Below are positions 8,887 through 18,670 of a DNA stretch of 64,000 nt, piece after piece; position 1 is the stretch's first letter, and every line of letters begins with the position of its first letter. The notes under the pieces are model-generated. The model was not told the DNA's origin and did not search any database. It saw nothing but the letters and a program-made list of their open reading frames with translations. This DNA comes from Gloeomargarita sp. SKYG116 (GTDB lineage: Bacteria; Cyanobacteriota; Cyanobacteriia; Gloeomargaritales; Gloeomargaritaceae). The translations under genes were made by a program, and so were the position numbers. The stretch spans positions 294-64,293 of the forward strand of contig JANWVM010000008.1 in assembly GCA_025056115.1 (NCBI GenBank), read 5' to 3'.

Positions 8887-9590
8887 TAGGGCGTTGGAGA
8901 GGTATCGGGATTCTTCTTAGAAAATCCCCACACGAACAGGAGAGCAATTAACGCCGTCGTCAGCCATTCCGGTGGGACCAATTCGGGTTTGATGGCCTTA
9001 ATCAGTAAGCGAATACCGACCAATGCCACCGTCAAATAACCCGCGTCTTGGAGATGGGTATAGATTTCTAACCAGCGGATAAATAAACCGGCCAAACAAC
9101 GCAGGGCGATAATTCCCATGACACCCCCTAACAGCACTAGCCATGTTTGTTCCGCCACCGCAATAGCCGTCGTGATGCTGTCTAGAGAAAATGCTAAATC
9201 TGTGAGGGCCAACGCTGGGATCACTTGCCAAAAGGAAGCGGCGGGATCAATGGCAATGGCAGAGTTTTTCGCTGTTTCTTCCTGACCACGACTGCGCACA
9301 TAATTCCCAAACAGCCACAGTAGATAAAGACCGCCCATGACCGAAACAATTGGAAATCGCAACACCCACGTGGCCGTTAGGATCAGCACAATTCGTAGAA
9401 TAAAGGCAAGGGCTAATCCCCAATTCAACGCCTGTTGTTCCAACTTAGGGTCGTGTAAATTTTGGACAATGGCTGCTAGGGCAATGGCATTATCGGCTGA
9501 CAGAACCGCTTCTAATAGGATGAGAATCCCGATGATGAGCAGGGTTTGCAGGCCAAATTGCTGGGGCAATTCAATCAATTGGTCAAGCAT
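8886..9590 (-). CDS. TerC/YkoY family membrane protein
   Basis: ILLEAVLSADNAIALAAIV ... LALTDLAFSLDSITTAIAV, acidic motifs in TM helices. Confidence 0.8.
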   Translation of the reverse strand: MLDQLIELPQQFGLQTLLIIGILILLEAVLSADNAIALAAIVQNLHDPKLEQQALNWGLALAFILRIVLILTATWVLRFPIVSVMGGLYLLWLFGNYVRSRGQEETAKNSAIAIDPAASFWQVIPALALTDLAFSLDSITTAIAVAEQTWLVLLGGVMGIIALRCLAGLFIRWLEIYTHLQDAGYLTVALVGIRLLIKAIKPELVPPEWLTTALIALLFVWGFSKKNPDTSPTP

Positions 9591-9689
9591 GGCGGTCAGG
9601 GGCGCAGTATTTCATAATGTAACAGATTGGTGCAACCAGCGCACATTTCCGGCAAAGTGAACTAGGGAGTTGGTTGTGGAGGTGAGACG

Positions 9690-9788
9690 ATGGGACTGTC
9701 TGACACCCAGGTGTTCGTGGCGCTGGTGGTGGCGCTGCTGCCGCTGGTGATGGCAATACGGTTGGGATTGGCGCTGTACAAGTCGTAA
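9690..9788 (+). CDS. psaM: Photosystem I reaction center subunit XII
   Basis: Manual translation MGLSDTQVFVALVVALLPLVMAIRLGLALYKS* matches the short PsaM pattern; GGAGGTG RBS. Too short for the ORF track. Confidence 0.9.
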   Translation: MGLSDTQVFVALVVALLPLVMAIRLGLALYKS

Positions 9789-9802
9789 GTCATTCGCCAG
9801 CC

Positions 9803-10360
9803 ATGCTCAAACTCTACGGGGGAACCCGCTCCCGCGCGGCTATTGTGGCGTGGTACTTGGAGGAGTTGGGGGTTCCCTACGAATTTGTGCGGTTGGATAT
9901 GGCCGCAGGCGCTCACCGGCAACCCGATTACTTGGCGATCAACCCCATGGGCAAGGTGCCGGCGGTCGTGGACGACGGTGTGGTGGTTTGGGAGTCAGGC
10001 GCGATTTTACTATACCTGGCTGATAAGCACGGGCAATTGCCAGCGACGCCGGGGGAGCGGGCCAGGGTCTACCAGTGGATTTTGTTTAGTAACTCGACAT
10101 TGATTCAGGCGCTAGCGCAGCCAGGGGAAAAGCGAGACCAGGAGCTAGGTAAACTGTTGCCGCCGTTGCAGCAGATTTTGAGTGACCAGGACTATATTAT
10201 GGGGGCGACGTTAACAGTGGCTGACGTGGCCTTGGCATCCATCTTGGGGTTTGCGGCGCAGATGTTTAATCTGGATTTAACCGCCTATCCAGCGATTGCG
10301 GCCTATCTGCAACGGTGCCAAGCGCGGTCATCCTGGCAGAAGGTCATGACTGGGAACTGA
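9803..10360 (+). CDS. Glutathione S-transferase family protein
   Basis: MLKLYGGTRSRAAIVAWYLEELGVPYEFV...NPMGKVPAVVDDGVVVWESGAILLYLADK. Confidence 0.9.
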   Translation: MLKLYGGTRSRAAIVAWYLEELGVPYEFVRLDMAAGAHRQPDYLAINPMGKVPAVVDDGVVVWESGAILLYLADKHGQLPATPGERARVYQWILFSNSTLIQALAQPGEKRDQELGKLLPPLQQILSDQDYIMGATLTVADVALASILGFAAQMFNLDLTAYPAIAAYLQRCQARSSWQKVMTGN

Positions 10361-10362
10361 CC

Positions 10363-10917
10363 ATGCGGAACGACCCCCCTGAACTGCTGGCCAAGCGGCT
10401 GTGGTATCAAGGGCGCAAGTTTTGTTACGAGGTCAACCGCCTGCGTTTGCCGAATGGCAGCGAGGGGGAATGGGATTGTGTGCGCCATCCGGGGGGAGCG
10501 TTGGCTGTGCCCGTCACGCCCGAAGGCCAGTTGGTCTTGGTGAAACAGTACCGGTTTACTGCCCAGGGTCGGTTGCTGGAATTTCCGGCAGGCACCCTCG
10601 AAGGCGGGGAAAGTCCTTTGCAGACCATCCAGCGCGAATTGCAAGAAGAAACAGGGTACTGTGCCCATACCTGGCAGTCCTTGGGGGAGTTCTTCCTGGC
10701 GCCGGGTTACTCGGATGAAATCATCTATGTTTACCTAGCGACCAACCTAGCCCCCCTGGCGCACCACCCCCAGCGCGACGCGGACGAGGATATTGAGGTC
10801 GTGTTGTTAACGCCGACGGAGTTGGCCAAAGCCATTGACCAGGGCGCAGGGGTCGATGCCAAAACGATTGCCAGCTTCTTTTTGGCCCGGCATTATTTAA
10901 GGAACTTTGAGAACTAG
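10363..10917 (+). CDS. NUDIX hydrolase (ADP-ribose pyrophosphatase-like)
   Basis: Nudix box GTLEGGESPLQTIQRELQEETGY; ATG at 10363. Confidence 0.88.
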   Translation: MRNDPPELLAKRLWYQGRKFCYEVNRLRLPNGSEGEWDCVRHPGGALAVPVTPEGQLVLVKQYRFTAQGRLLEFPAGTLEGGESPLQTIQRELQEETGYCAHTWQSLGEFFLAPGYSDEIIYVYLATNLAPLAHHPQRDADEDIEVVLLTPTELAKAIDQGAGVDAKTIASFFLARHYLRNFEN

Positions 10918-10964
10918 GGGGCTGCGCCGTAAGCCTGATACCCTATAAATCGTGAGCGTCCGAG

Positions 10965-11300
10965 GTGGCATTTATGGTGCAAATCAATGCGGTTTTGATT
11001 TTTGCGTTTTGCCTAGCGTTGGTGTTTTTCAGCCTCCAGAACATGGAACCGGTGACCGTACACCTGGTCGGCTCCTACACGGTGAACTACCCCCTGGCGG
11101 TGGAATTGATCATGGCGATGGGAGTAGGGGCGGTCTTGGCCTGGCTGTTCGGGATTTGGAACCAGTTTCAACGGTGGCTGATTGCCCGGCGGGAATTGTG
11201 GCGGCGCGACCAAAAAATTGCCTCCCTGGAACGCGATATTGAACAGTACCGGCAACAACTGTCGCTTCCCAGTTCCGTCGAAGAAACGGCTCGTTCGTGA
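10965..11300 (+). CDS. LapA family (DUF1049) membrane protein
   Basis: Two TM segments then coiled coil; FSLQNMEPVTVHLVGSYTVNYPLAVELIMAMGVGAVLAWL. Confidence 0.75.
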   Translation: MAFMVQINAVLIFAFCLALVFFSLQNMEPVTVHLVGSYTVNYPLAVELIMAMGVGAVLAWLFGIWNQFQRWLIARRELWRRDQKIASLERDIEQYRQQLSLPSSVEETARS

Positions 11301-11483
11301 CTTGGGCTGTGGGACTGGCGGGGGCAGTCATTCTACTTTGGGCATGACAGCGTCTAACGGCGCGGGAAGCGTTCGGGGAAATGGCATTTCAGGCCGCCCT
11401 CACCTGAGAGACTATCTTGGGACAGCTAGCCATGGTTTTTGATGCCGCCCTCCGGTCATCACCGCCAAGCTCGCTTGCTGGTT

Positions 11484-12596
11484 TTAGGTCAACTCACCCC
11501 CGCTTTGCCGGTGCTGTAACCCCACTGCTTGGGACAGGCTGGATAAACCATGTTCAGTTAACTTTTCCACTAAACCGGTCAAAATTTGGCGCACCACCCC
11601 TGGCCCCTGGTACACCCAGCCCGTGTAAATTTGCAGCAAACAAGCCCCCGCCGTGATCTTTTCCCAAGCGTCTGCCGCGCTGAAAATGCCTCCCACACCG
11701 ATAATCGGCAATTGTCCTTGGGTCTGGCGGTAGATGAAATGAATCAATTCAGTTGACCGGGCAGCCAAGGGTCGGCCACTCAACCCGCCGCTTTCGTGCC
11801 GGTGGCGACTCCGCAAATCAGGTGGTCGGGCCGTGGTTGTATTGGTGGCAATCACTCCCGCCAAGCGATACGCGCGCACCAAGTCCAGCAACTCCAGCAG
11901 GGTCTCTTCGGGCAAATCGGGGCTGAGCTTGAGTAACAGGGGCTTGCCATCGGTATTTTCCTGTTGCAGGTTCTCCAAAATGGGAATCAATAATGACCGG
12001 TTCTGCAATTCACGCAAGCCGGGAGTATTCGGGGAACTCACATTCACCACGAAATAATCACCCCAAGTTTTTAGTTGTCGGAAGCTGTAGAGATAGTCTT
12101 TCCAGGCGTACTCTAGGGGTGTGGCTTGGCCTTTTCCCAAATTGATACCGAGCGGAATGGTTGGTTTATGCCGAACAAATGCCCGTTGTAATTGTTCCTG
12201 TAAATGCAAAACTCCTCTATTATTAAAACCCATGCGGTTGATGATGGCCTGGTCGGCTGCTAAACGAAATAAACGCGGGCGCGGCTGACCTGGTTGCGGC
12301 TCCGGCGTCACCGTTCCCAATTCCGCAAAACCAAAGCCCAAATCAGCCCACCAACCAATCCCTAAACCATCCTTATCAAAACCCGCAGCTAGTCCAACAG
12401 GATTGGGGAAATGATACCCCCAAATTTGTTGATGTAATGCCAGATGATGATAGGTCAATTGTTGGCGCACCCAAACTTTTAACCAGTGGTCGGTGTGCAG
12501 ATTAAGCCGATGCAAGGTGTGTAGTAATGTTTGGTGTGCCCACTCAGGGTCTGTTCTAAAAAGGAGAGGGCGCCCCAAGTAGCGATAGAATGCCAT
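11484..12596 (-). CDS. pyrD: Quinone-dependent dihydroorotate dehydrogenase
   Basis: MAFYRYLGRPLLFRTDPEWAHQTLLHTL...NPVGLAAGFDKDGLGI...VNVSSPNTPGLRELQ...GVGGIFSAADAWEKI; start set at 12596. Confidence 0.93.
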   Translation of the reverse strand: MAFYRYLGRPLLFRTDPEWAHQTLLHTLHRLNLHTDHWLKVWVRQQLTYHHLALHQQIWGYHFPNPVGLAAGFDKDGLGIGWWADLGFGFAELGTVTPEPQPGQPRPRLFRLAADQAIINRMGFNNRGVLHLQEQLQRAFVRHKPTIPLGINLGKGQATPLEYAWKDYLYSFRQLKTWGDYFVVNVSSPNTPGLRELQNRSLLIPILENLQQENTDGKPLLLKLSPDLPEETLLELLDLVRAYRLAGVIATNTTTARPPDLRSRHRHESGGLSGRPLAARSTELIHFIYRQTQGQLPIIGVGGIFSAADAWEKITAGACLLQIYTGWVYQGPGVVRQILTGLVEKLTEHGLSSLSQAVGLQHRQSGGELT

Positions 12597-12701
12597 TGGT
12601 TCAGTATATAATTCTAGTTGGTTTATTTTACAGGGCGCTTCACAAACATAGGGCGCTGGGGCGAGATTAGACCAGCAGTCGTACTTTGAGGCTCTTGTTG
12701 A

Positions 12702-13259
12702 ATGGATGGGATGATGGTGCGAGGTAAGGTGCGCTTGAGATACTGGTGGCTTGGTGTTGGACTCGGTCTGCTGTGGATGCACTGGCCAGCGGCGGCCCAA
12801 CCAGAGGCCATACAACGCTTGAAAAATACAGGGGAATGTGTCAAGTGCAATTTGGCAGGCGCCGATTTGCGAGGCGTGAACTTGATCCGGGCCAATTTGA
12901 GTGGAGCTAATCTGCAAGGTGCGCGCTTGGGAACAGAAGACCGGGAACTCAACCGCACTGCTTTGAGCCGGGCCAATTTGAGCAATGCCAACTTGCAAGG
13001 AGCGGATCTGCGTAACGTCAGTCTGGACGGCGCCAATCTGTCAGGGGCCAATCTGTCAGGGGCGAATTTGACGGGCGCAAGTTTCGTAGGGGCGAATTTG
13101 ACAGGCGCTAATCTCCAGGGGGCAAATTTAACCGGCGCTGTTTTAGTCAATACCAACCTGAGCAACGCCAATTTCACAGGTGCAGTTGTGCAACGGGCTT
13201 TTATTGCTGAAGTGGTTTATCAGAGCACTCGCTGGGTGGACGGTTCGGTGCGGAACTGA
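12702..13259 (+). CDS. Secreted/periplasmic pentapeptide repeat protein
   Basis: Signal-like N-terminus, GECVKC, then many A(D/N)LxG(A)(N)L repeats. Confidence 0.85.
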   Translation: MDGMMVRGKVRLRYWWLGVGLGLLWMHWPAAAQPEAIQRLKNTGECVKCNLAGADLRGVNLIRANLSGANLQGARLGTEDRELNRTALSRANLSNANLQGADLRNVSLDGANLSGANLSGANLTGASFVGANLTGANLQGANLTGAVLVNTNLSNANFTGAVVQRAFIAEVVYQSTRWVDGSVRN

Positions 13260-13315
13260 ACACAATTGAAGATAGATTTAAGCCGGTTATCAGCAGGTTT
13301 CTGGTTAGATAAACG

Positions 13316-14242
13316 GTGTGCGGCTTTCGCCAATGGAGTTGCATTATGCGGTGGTGGTCGTGGCTGGTGGCGGCAAGCCTAGCAGGTACACCAATGGTAG
13401 TTCAACCACTGGAAGTACATGCTCAAGGTCAAACCTACAGCCCTCCGAGTAGAAGTATCAGGTGTGAATCTCTCAACCGGCGTTACAACACCTGCCCGGT
13501 GGATACACGTGGGGGTGTACGGCTGGAACGTCAACTCAGCAGCGCGCGCTGTATTGAAGGTCAAACCTGGGGCGTGAATGATCGAGGGATTTGGGTGGAT
13601 CAGGGCTGCCGCGGGGTGTTTCTCGTGACGGTCGGGCCGATCACCATGACCTGCCGTTCCCTAAATTTCAAATATCAGTTTTGCCAGGTGGACACGCGCG
13701 GCGGGGTGCAGTTGCAGCGGCAACTGAGTAATACCCGTTGTGTGGAAGGCCGAACCTGGGGCTATGACAACCGGGGCATCTGGGTGGATAAAGGCTGCGC
13801 GGGTGAGTTTGTGATTGGGGCGGCTGATCCGGGCGGCATCGTCCCTCCCCCGGCGGTGGAACGGGTTATCCAGTGTGAGTCCATCAACAAACAGCGGGTG
13901 GTCTGCCCGGTGGATACGCGTGGGGCGACAGTGACCCTAGAACGGCAGTTGAGCGGAGCGCAGTGCGTCCAGAATCAAACCTGGGGCTTTGATAACCAAG
14001 GCATCTGGGTAACTGGCGGTTGCCGGGGCGATTTTCGGGTCAGCCGCGCAGGGGGACAACTCGTGGTGTGTCGGTCACGCGATGGCCTGTATACGCGTTG
14101 TCCAGCGGATACCCGCAAGGGGGTGGAATTACAGCGCTCGCTTGGCCGGGGGCTGTGCCGCAAAGACCAAACCTGGGGGTTTGACCGGCAGGGAATCTGG
14201 GTGACCCAGGGTTGTGAAGGGGAATTTCTCGTCTGGCAATGA
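13316..14242 (+). CDS. Exported protein with four tandem DUF3011-like repeats
   Basis: Signal peptide, then four ~55-60 aa units with C...(R/F)xxC..(V/A)DTR.G..L.R.L....C....TWG.(D/N)..GIWV..GC...F. Confidence 0.75.
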   Translation: MCGFRQWSCIMRWWSWLVAASLAGTPMVVQPLEVHAQGQTYSPPSRSIRCESLNRRYNTCPVDTRGGVRLERQLSSARCIEGQTWGVNDRGIWVDQGCRGVFLVTVGPITMTCRSLNFKYQFCQVDTRGGVQLQRQLSNTRCVEGRTWGYDNRGIWVDKGCAGEFVIGAADPGGIVPPPAVERVIQCESINKQRVVCPVDTRGATVTLERQLSGAQCVQNQTWGFDNQGIWVTGGCRGDFRVSRAGGQLVVCRSRDGLYTRCPADTRKGVELQRSLGRGLCRKDQTWGFDRQGIWVTQGCEGEFLVWQ

Positions 14243-14994
14243 ACCGCACGGCCAACCTGGTCGAGATTTTTTCTGCCATTCAGGGCGAGGGGCCTTACGT
14301 AGGAGAGCGGCACCTTTTTCTGCGGTTAGGGGGCTGTGACCTGCGTTGTCGCTTCTGCGATAGCGTCCATACCTGGCGACCGGTTGCTCAGGGGCGGGTG
14401 GAGGTCACACCGGGAGCGCGAGATTTTGTAACCGTGACCAATCCGGTGACAGCAGAACAGCTACTGACCTGGCTGCAACGGCAATACGACGGGGGCAAAC
14501 ACACAGCTCTCAGCCTCACTGGCGGGGAACCCCTGCTGCACGCCGATTTTCTGGTTGAATTCTTGCCGGTGTTGACTCAGCACATCCCCTTACCCATTTA
14601 TCTAGAAACAGGCGGGCATCGGCCCCAAGCGCTGGCGCAGGTATTGCCCTGGGTGCAGATAGTAGCAATGGACTACAAACTCCCCAGCGTCAGCGGCGAG
14701 CGTCACCACACGGCCCATCAGCAGTTTTTGGCCCTAGCGGTGCAGGCGGGGGTGGACGTATTTGTGAAGATAGTGGTGGACCGCCAGACCCAGGCGTCAG
14801 AGTTGATTGATGCCTTGACAATGATTCAAGCCATTGACCCCCAGGTTTTGGTGATATTGCAACCCGTGACGCCGCGTCCAGGCAGCTTGGCTCCTACCCC
14901 AGACCAAGTGCTCGCTTGGCAACGGTTAGCGCAAGACTACGTCCACCGGGTGCGGGTGATCCCCCAAACCCATCCGTTACTGGGGCAGTTGTGA
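14239..14994 (+). CDS. queE: 7-carboxy-7-deazaguanine synthase (QueE-type radical SAM)
   Basis: EIFSAIQGEGPYVGERHLFLRLGGCDLRCRFCDS, CxxxCxxC cluster motif, LTGGEPLL. Confidence 0.85.
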   Translation: MNRTANLVEIFSAIQGEGPYVGERHLFLRLGGCDLRCRFCDSVHTWRPVAQGRVEVTPGARDFVTVTNPVTAEQLLTWLQRQYDGGKHTALSLTGGEPLLHADFLVEFLPVLTQHIPLPIYLETGGHRPQALAQVLPWVQIVAMDYKLPSVSGERHHTAHQQFLALAVQAGVDVFVKIVVDRQTQASELIDALTMIQAIDPQVLVILQPVTPRPGSLAPTPDQVLAWQRLAQDYVHRVRVIPQTHPLLGQL

Positions 14995-15162
14995 GGACGT
15001 TTGGATCACAACAGCTTCGATGGTGAGGGTGCGATTTTCAACGGCGGTAATTGCCCAGCGTAGGGGCGTACCGTAGGACTGGAGATGGGCTTGAATCTGG
15101 GGAACCAATTGCGTCAAAACGCCATCCCACTCCAGTTGCGTCGTCACCAGCGTCAGAGTCAT
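14977..15162 (-). CDS. Hypothetical protein, ~61 aa
   Basis: MTLTLVTTQLEWDGVLTQLVPQIQAHLQSYGTPLRWAITAVENRTLTIEAVVIQTSSQLPQ; convergent overlap with queE. Confidence 0.5.
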   Translation of the reverse strand: MTLTLVTTQLEWDGVLTQLVPQIQAHLQSYGTPLRWAITAVENRTLTIEAVVIQTSSQLPQ

Positions 15163-15225
15163 TGGTGGAAAAAAAACCAAGTGATGCGTTAGCCTGATCC
15201 TAGCAGTGGTTGTGTAGTACAAACC

Positions 15226-16083
15226 ATGAGTTCGACCGTCACTTCAACACCAGTAGTCGCCGCCGGGCCGAATCCCATTGCTGAGCTAGCGCAGGAAACA
15301 GGGGCCTTAACACGACGACTGCTCATCCAATTGCGGCGGCGGCCTTCAACCCTGATCGCTGGGATTATTCAGCCGATGATGTGGTTGGTCTTATTCGGGG
15401 CCTTATTTCAAAACGCACCGGCGGGCTTTTTTAGCGAAGGGGTGAACTACGCCCAGTTCTTGAGCGCCGGTATTATCGTTTTCACAGCTTTTTCCGGGGC
15501 GTTGAATGCGGGTCTGCCGGTGATGTTTGACCGGGAGTTTGGTTTCTTGAACCGATTCTTGGTAGCTCCCTTGGTCTCGCGGTTTTCCATCATTTTGGCC
15601 TCGACTATTTTTATCACCCTGCTGAGTTTGGTCCAGACGGTGGCAGTCATGTTCACGAGCTACCTGCTGGGCGGTGGATTGCCGGGCCTCAGCGGTTTCC
15701 TGTTAGTCGTCGGGGTGGTTTTGCTGCTGGTGCTGGGAATGACGGCCTTGAGTCTGGGGTTAACCTTTGCCCTGCCGGGTCATGTGGAACTACTAGCAGT
15801 GATTTTTGTGGTGAATTTGCCCTTGTTATTTGCCAGTACGGCCCTAGCGCCGCTGTCGTTCATGCCTCGCTGGTTGCAGGTGATTGCTAGTTTGAATCCC
15901 CTGAGTTACGCCATCGAGCCGATTCGTCATGTGTACCTGCATCCCCACTGGTCGTTGTCGGATGTGGTTTTAACCGCACCGTGGGGCGATATCACGCTAG
16001 GGGTGGCGTTGCTGGTTCTGACCCTGTTTGATGGGGCGATTATCCTCAGCGTGCGCGGGCTACTCCAGCGGAAATTGAGCTAG
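15226..16083 (+). CDS. ABC-2 type transporter permease
   Basis: Six hydrophobic segments; QPMMWLVLFGALF and LNPLSYAIEPIRHVYL. Confidence 0.82.
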   Translation: MSSTVTSTPVVAAGPNPIAELAQETGALTRRLLIQLRRRPSTLIAGIIQPMMWLVLFGALFQNAPAGFFSEGVNYAQFLSAGIIVFTAFSGALNAGLPVMFDREFGFLNRFLVAPLVSRFSIILASTIFITLLSLVQTVAVMFTSYLLGGGLPGLSGFLLVVGVVLLLVLGMTALSLGLTFALPGHVELLAVIFVVNLPLLFASTALAPLSFMPRWLQVIASLNPLSYAIEPIRHVYLHPHWSLSDVVLTAPWGDITLGVALLVLTLFDGAIILSVRGLLQRKLS

Positions 16084-17056
16084 GCGGGGCAGCAGGCAGT
16101 TGGGATTGGCGTTGGCCACTGACCACGCTAGCTCCCACAAAAGCACCCACCAATGCACCTACTGTCACTGCCGCCAGCCACACCACAAAATTCGGCGCTT
16201 GACGGTTGGCTTGTTCCACTTTTTTCTCCAAGGCTTTGAGCTGTTCGACGACGGCATCGGTGCGGGGTATATGACCAAGGGCCTGGTCTAAATGCTGCAT
16301 GGCGTTGGTCAGTTGATTCAATGTCTCAGCAGTTAGTTGTTGCGTTTCGAGTTGGGATTGCATCGTGTTTAACCGTTCATTGAGCGCGTGTATTTCTAGG
16401 GACAGGTTTTGTTGCAGGCGGGACAAGGCTGTTGTCATCTCCTGCAGATGGGGCGATAAGGTATCAGCAGGCGGACGGTGATGCAGCTCTTGCAACCGCG
16501 CTTCTAGGGTTTGCAATTGGGCAAGGATTGGCATCAGGTCGGGTGGCGCAGGTAATTCATGCAGCCAAGCTGGTTTTTGTTGCAATTGCTGGTTGAGTTC
16601 TGCCAGTTGGGCTTCGATGCGCAGCCAATGATCGACTGGAGCCTGCTCCGTAACCGCAACGCCTACGTGGCCGGGGGAGGAAGCAATCATCGGTAGGACA
16701 GCGTTGATGCGTTCTTCCAGTTGCTCTTGGGTGAACTGTTTCGCCAAAAAATCAAAGCCCACAAACGGATAACCGAATTTGTTCACCACTTCGTCATAGC
16801 TACTGGAAATAATAATCACCGGCGTGTCGGCAAATTTGGGATTGGCTCGCAGCGCTTGATAAACGTCGTAGCCGTTCATGCCAGGCATGATAAAGTCCAG
16901 CAAGATCACGTCAGGGTTAATCTCTTCTGCTTTCGCCAAACCTGAGGGGCCGTCCTTGGCCTCATACACTTCAAAACGGTCACCTGATAATTGCTCAACC
17001 AAGGATTTGCGAATTAGAATACTGTCGTCAATCACGAGAATCTTGTACTTTGGCAT
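16046..17056 (-). CDS. Response-regulator receiver protein with long coiled coil and C-terminal TM segment
   Basis: KILVIDDSILIRKSLVEQL...VILLDFIMPGMNGYDVY...IIISSSYDE...FLAKQFTQEQL; Gln/Leu-rich coiled coil; TM NFVVWLAAVTVGALVGAFVGASVV. Confidence 0.8.
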   Translation of the reverse strand: MPKYKILVIDDSILIRKSLVEQLSGDRFEVYEAKDGPSGLAKAEEINPDVILLDFIMPGMNGYDVYQALRANPKFADTPVIIISSSYDEVVNKFGYPFVGFDFLAKQFTQEQLEERINAVLPMIASSPGHVGVAVTEQAPVDHWLRIEAQLAELNQQLQQKPAWLHELPAPPDLMPILAQLQTLEARLQELHHRPPADTLSPHLQEMTTALSRLQQNLSLEIHALNERLNTMQSQLETQQLTAETLNQLTNAMQHLDQALGHIPRTDAVVEQLKALEKKVEQANRQAPNFVVWLAAVTVGALVGAFVGASVVSGQRQSQLPAAPPSSISAGVARAR

Positions 17057-17108
17057 GAGGACACCCCTCGAATAACCCTTGGTTTAGTTTTACCAGAGGT
17101 TTGGCAAT

Positions 17109-17882
17109 TCAGGTGTTAGCTTCACCACAGCAGCGGACGGGAATCCCCTGTTGATGCAGATAGGCTTTGATTTCGGCAATGGTCAACTCCCCGTAGTGCA
17201 GTAGAGATGCCAACAGGGCAGCAGCAGCTCGACCGTGAGTCAACACATCGGCAATGTGCTGGCAATTTCCCGCCCCTCCAGAGGCAATCACCGGTACAGG
17301 CACCCGTTCTGCAATTGTTTGCGTCAAACGCAAGTCATAACCGGCTTTGGTGCCGTCCGCATCCATGCTAGTCACCAGAAGTTCGCCAGCCCCCCGCTGC
17401 ACCACCTCTTCCGCCCAGGCGATGGCATCTTTGCCCGTATCCTCGCGTCCGCCGCGCACCCACACCGTCCAGCGGTCCCCCACCCAGCGGGCATCAATCG
17501 CAATCACAATACACTGCCGACCAAAGCGTTCACTCGCCTGGTTCACCAACTCCGGGTTGCGCACCGCCGCTGAATTCAGACTCACTTTATCCGCGCCCGC
17601 CCGGAGAATGGCTTTGATCATTTCCAAATCGCCAATGCCGCCCCCCACGGTCAGTGGGATAAAGACTTGACTAGCCGTGCGTTCAATGACATCTAAAAGC
17701 GCATGGCGACCTTCATGGGTAGCACTAATGTCTAGAAACACCAATTCATCGGCACCAGCTTGGTCGTAGGCTTGGGCAAGCGCGACTGGGTCTCCCGCAT
17801 CTCGCAGGTTGACAAAATTAACCCCCTTAACGACCCGCCCTGCGTGGACATCCAGGCAAGGAATGATTCGTTTGGCCAACAT
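17109..17882 (-). CDS. hisF: Imidazole glycerol phosphate synthase subunit HisF
   Basis: [40 protein letters not shown] ... [14 protein letters not shown] ... VIASGGAG. Confidence 0.95.
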   Translation of the reverse strand: MLAKRIIPCLDVHAGRVVKGVNFVNLRDAGDPVALAQAYDQAGADELVFLDISATHEGRHALLDVIERTASQVFIPLTVGGGIGDLEMIKAILRAGADKVSLNSAAVRNPELVNQASERFGRQCIVIAIDARWVGDRWTVWVRGGREDTGKDAIAWAEEVVQRGAGELLVTSMDADGTKAGYDLRLTQTIAERVPVPVIASGGAGNCQHIADVLTHGRAAAALLASLLHYGELTIAEIKAYLHQQGIPVRCCGEANT

Positions 17883-17920
17883 AATCCTCACTATAGCAAG
17901 GGCTATAATGAAGATCGCCT

Positions 17921-18000
<80 letters not shown>

Positions 18001-18089
18001 TTTGATGGAGCTAGAGGTGTTTGGTTAGCAGAGAGCATGTAAGTATGTTGTATGAATGTAACAGCGATTTTGCCAGTATTTTAGTTTTA

Positions 18090-18295
18090 TAGCCAAGCTG
18101 CTTCAGTTCGTCAGAAGGATGAGCAAAAAACCAAGGACGGGGCTGCGCCCTGCGACCCTTAGACAGGACAAACAGAAATGACTCAGCTATATGGCCAGAC
18201 CACTTTAGTTTGTCTTAGGAGACAACTGAAAAAACCAGAACGGGGCTGCGCCCTGCGACCCAGGGAATAGCAACCATAAATAGCCTAGCTATACA
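18090..18295. repeat. Imperfect ~100 bp tandem duplication with identical 22-nt core ACGGGGCTGCGCCCTGCGACCC
   Basis: Core at 18137-18158 and again at 18240-18261, 103 bp apart; similar flanks (TTCAGTTCGTC.../TTTAGTTTGTC..., AAAAAACCA). Confidence 0.65.
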
Positions 18296-18324
18296 ATCTG
18301 GGTGATGGATGTGAGTCAACGCCG

Positions 18325-18666
18325 ATGCGCTTCCTGTTTCGCTTGATCGGTTTGGCCTTAGTGCTTTACGGTCTCTACGTCCTAGGCGAAAACATTTTTA
18401 TTACTACCCGACCGTCTCCCTTCATCTGGCGAGGGGTAGCTGCCGATGGCGCGGTGCTGGCTTTGGTGGTAGGTGTACTGATGCTGGTTTTCTTGCCAAG
18501 GGACGCCAAAAGTTGGGGTTTGATCCCTATTGTTGCGGCGATTGTGTTAATTGTCGCTAGCGGTTATGCTGTGTTGGAACCCACCACGCTTTGGCAACTG
18601 TTTGTATCACTACTGGCGATTACTGCAGGGTATTCTCTACTGACAACAGGACGTTTGCCCTTGTAA
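18325..18666 (+). CDS. Hypothetical multi-pass membrane protein
   Basis: 113 aa ORF, ~4 hydrophobic segments. Confidence 0.55.
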   Translation: MRFLFRLIGLALVLYGLYVLGENIFITTRPSPFIWRGVAADGAVLALVVGVLMLVFLPRDAKSWGLIPIVAAIVLIVASGYAVLEPTTLWQLFVSLLAITAGYSLLTTGRLPL

Positions 18667-18670
18667 CAGG

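Noticed and set aside
11297-11350. GTG-initiated 16-codon hydrophobic ORF (VTWAVGLAGAVILLWA*)
   Set aside because: Too short and no match to a known photosystem or cytochrome small subunit; likely chance.
12597-12998. N-terminal extension of the pyrD ORF
   Set aside because: Overlaps the divergent pentapeptide gene; the canonical PyrD start (MAFYRYLGRP) is at 12596.
12623-13177. Long minus-strand ORF rich in KLAPVKFAP repeats
   Set aside because: It is the antisense shadow of the pentapeptide-repeat gene; periodicity comes from the sense-strand repeats.
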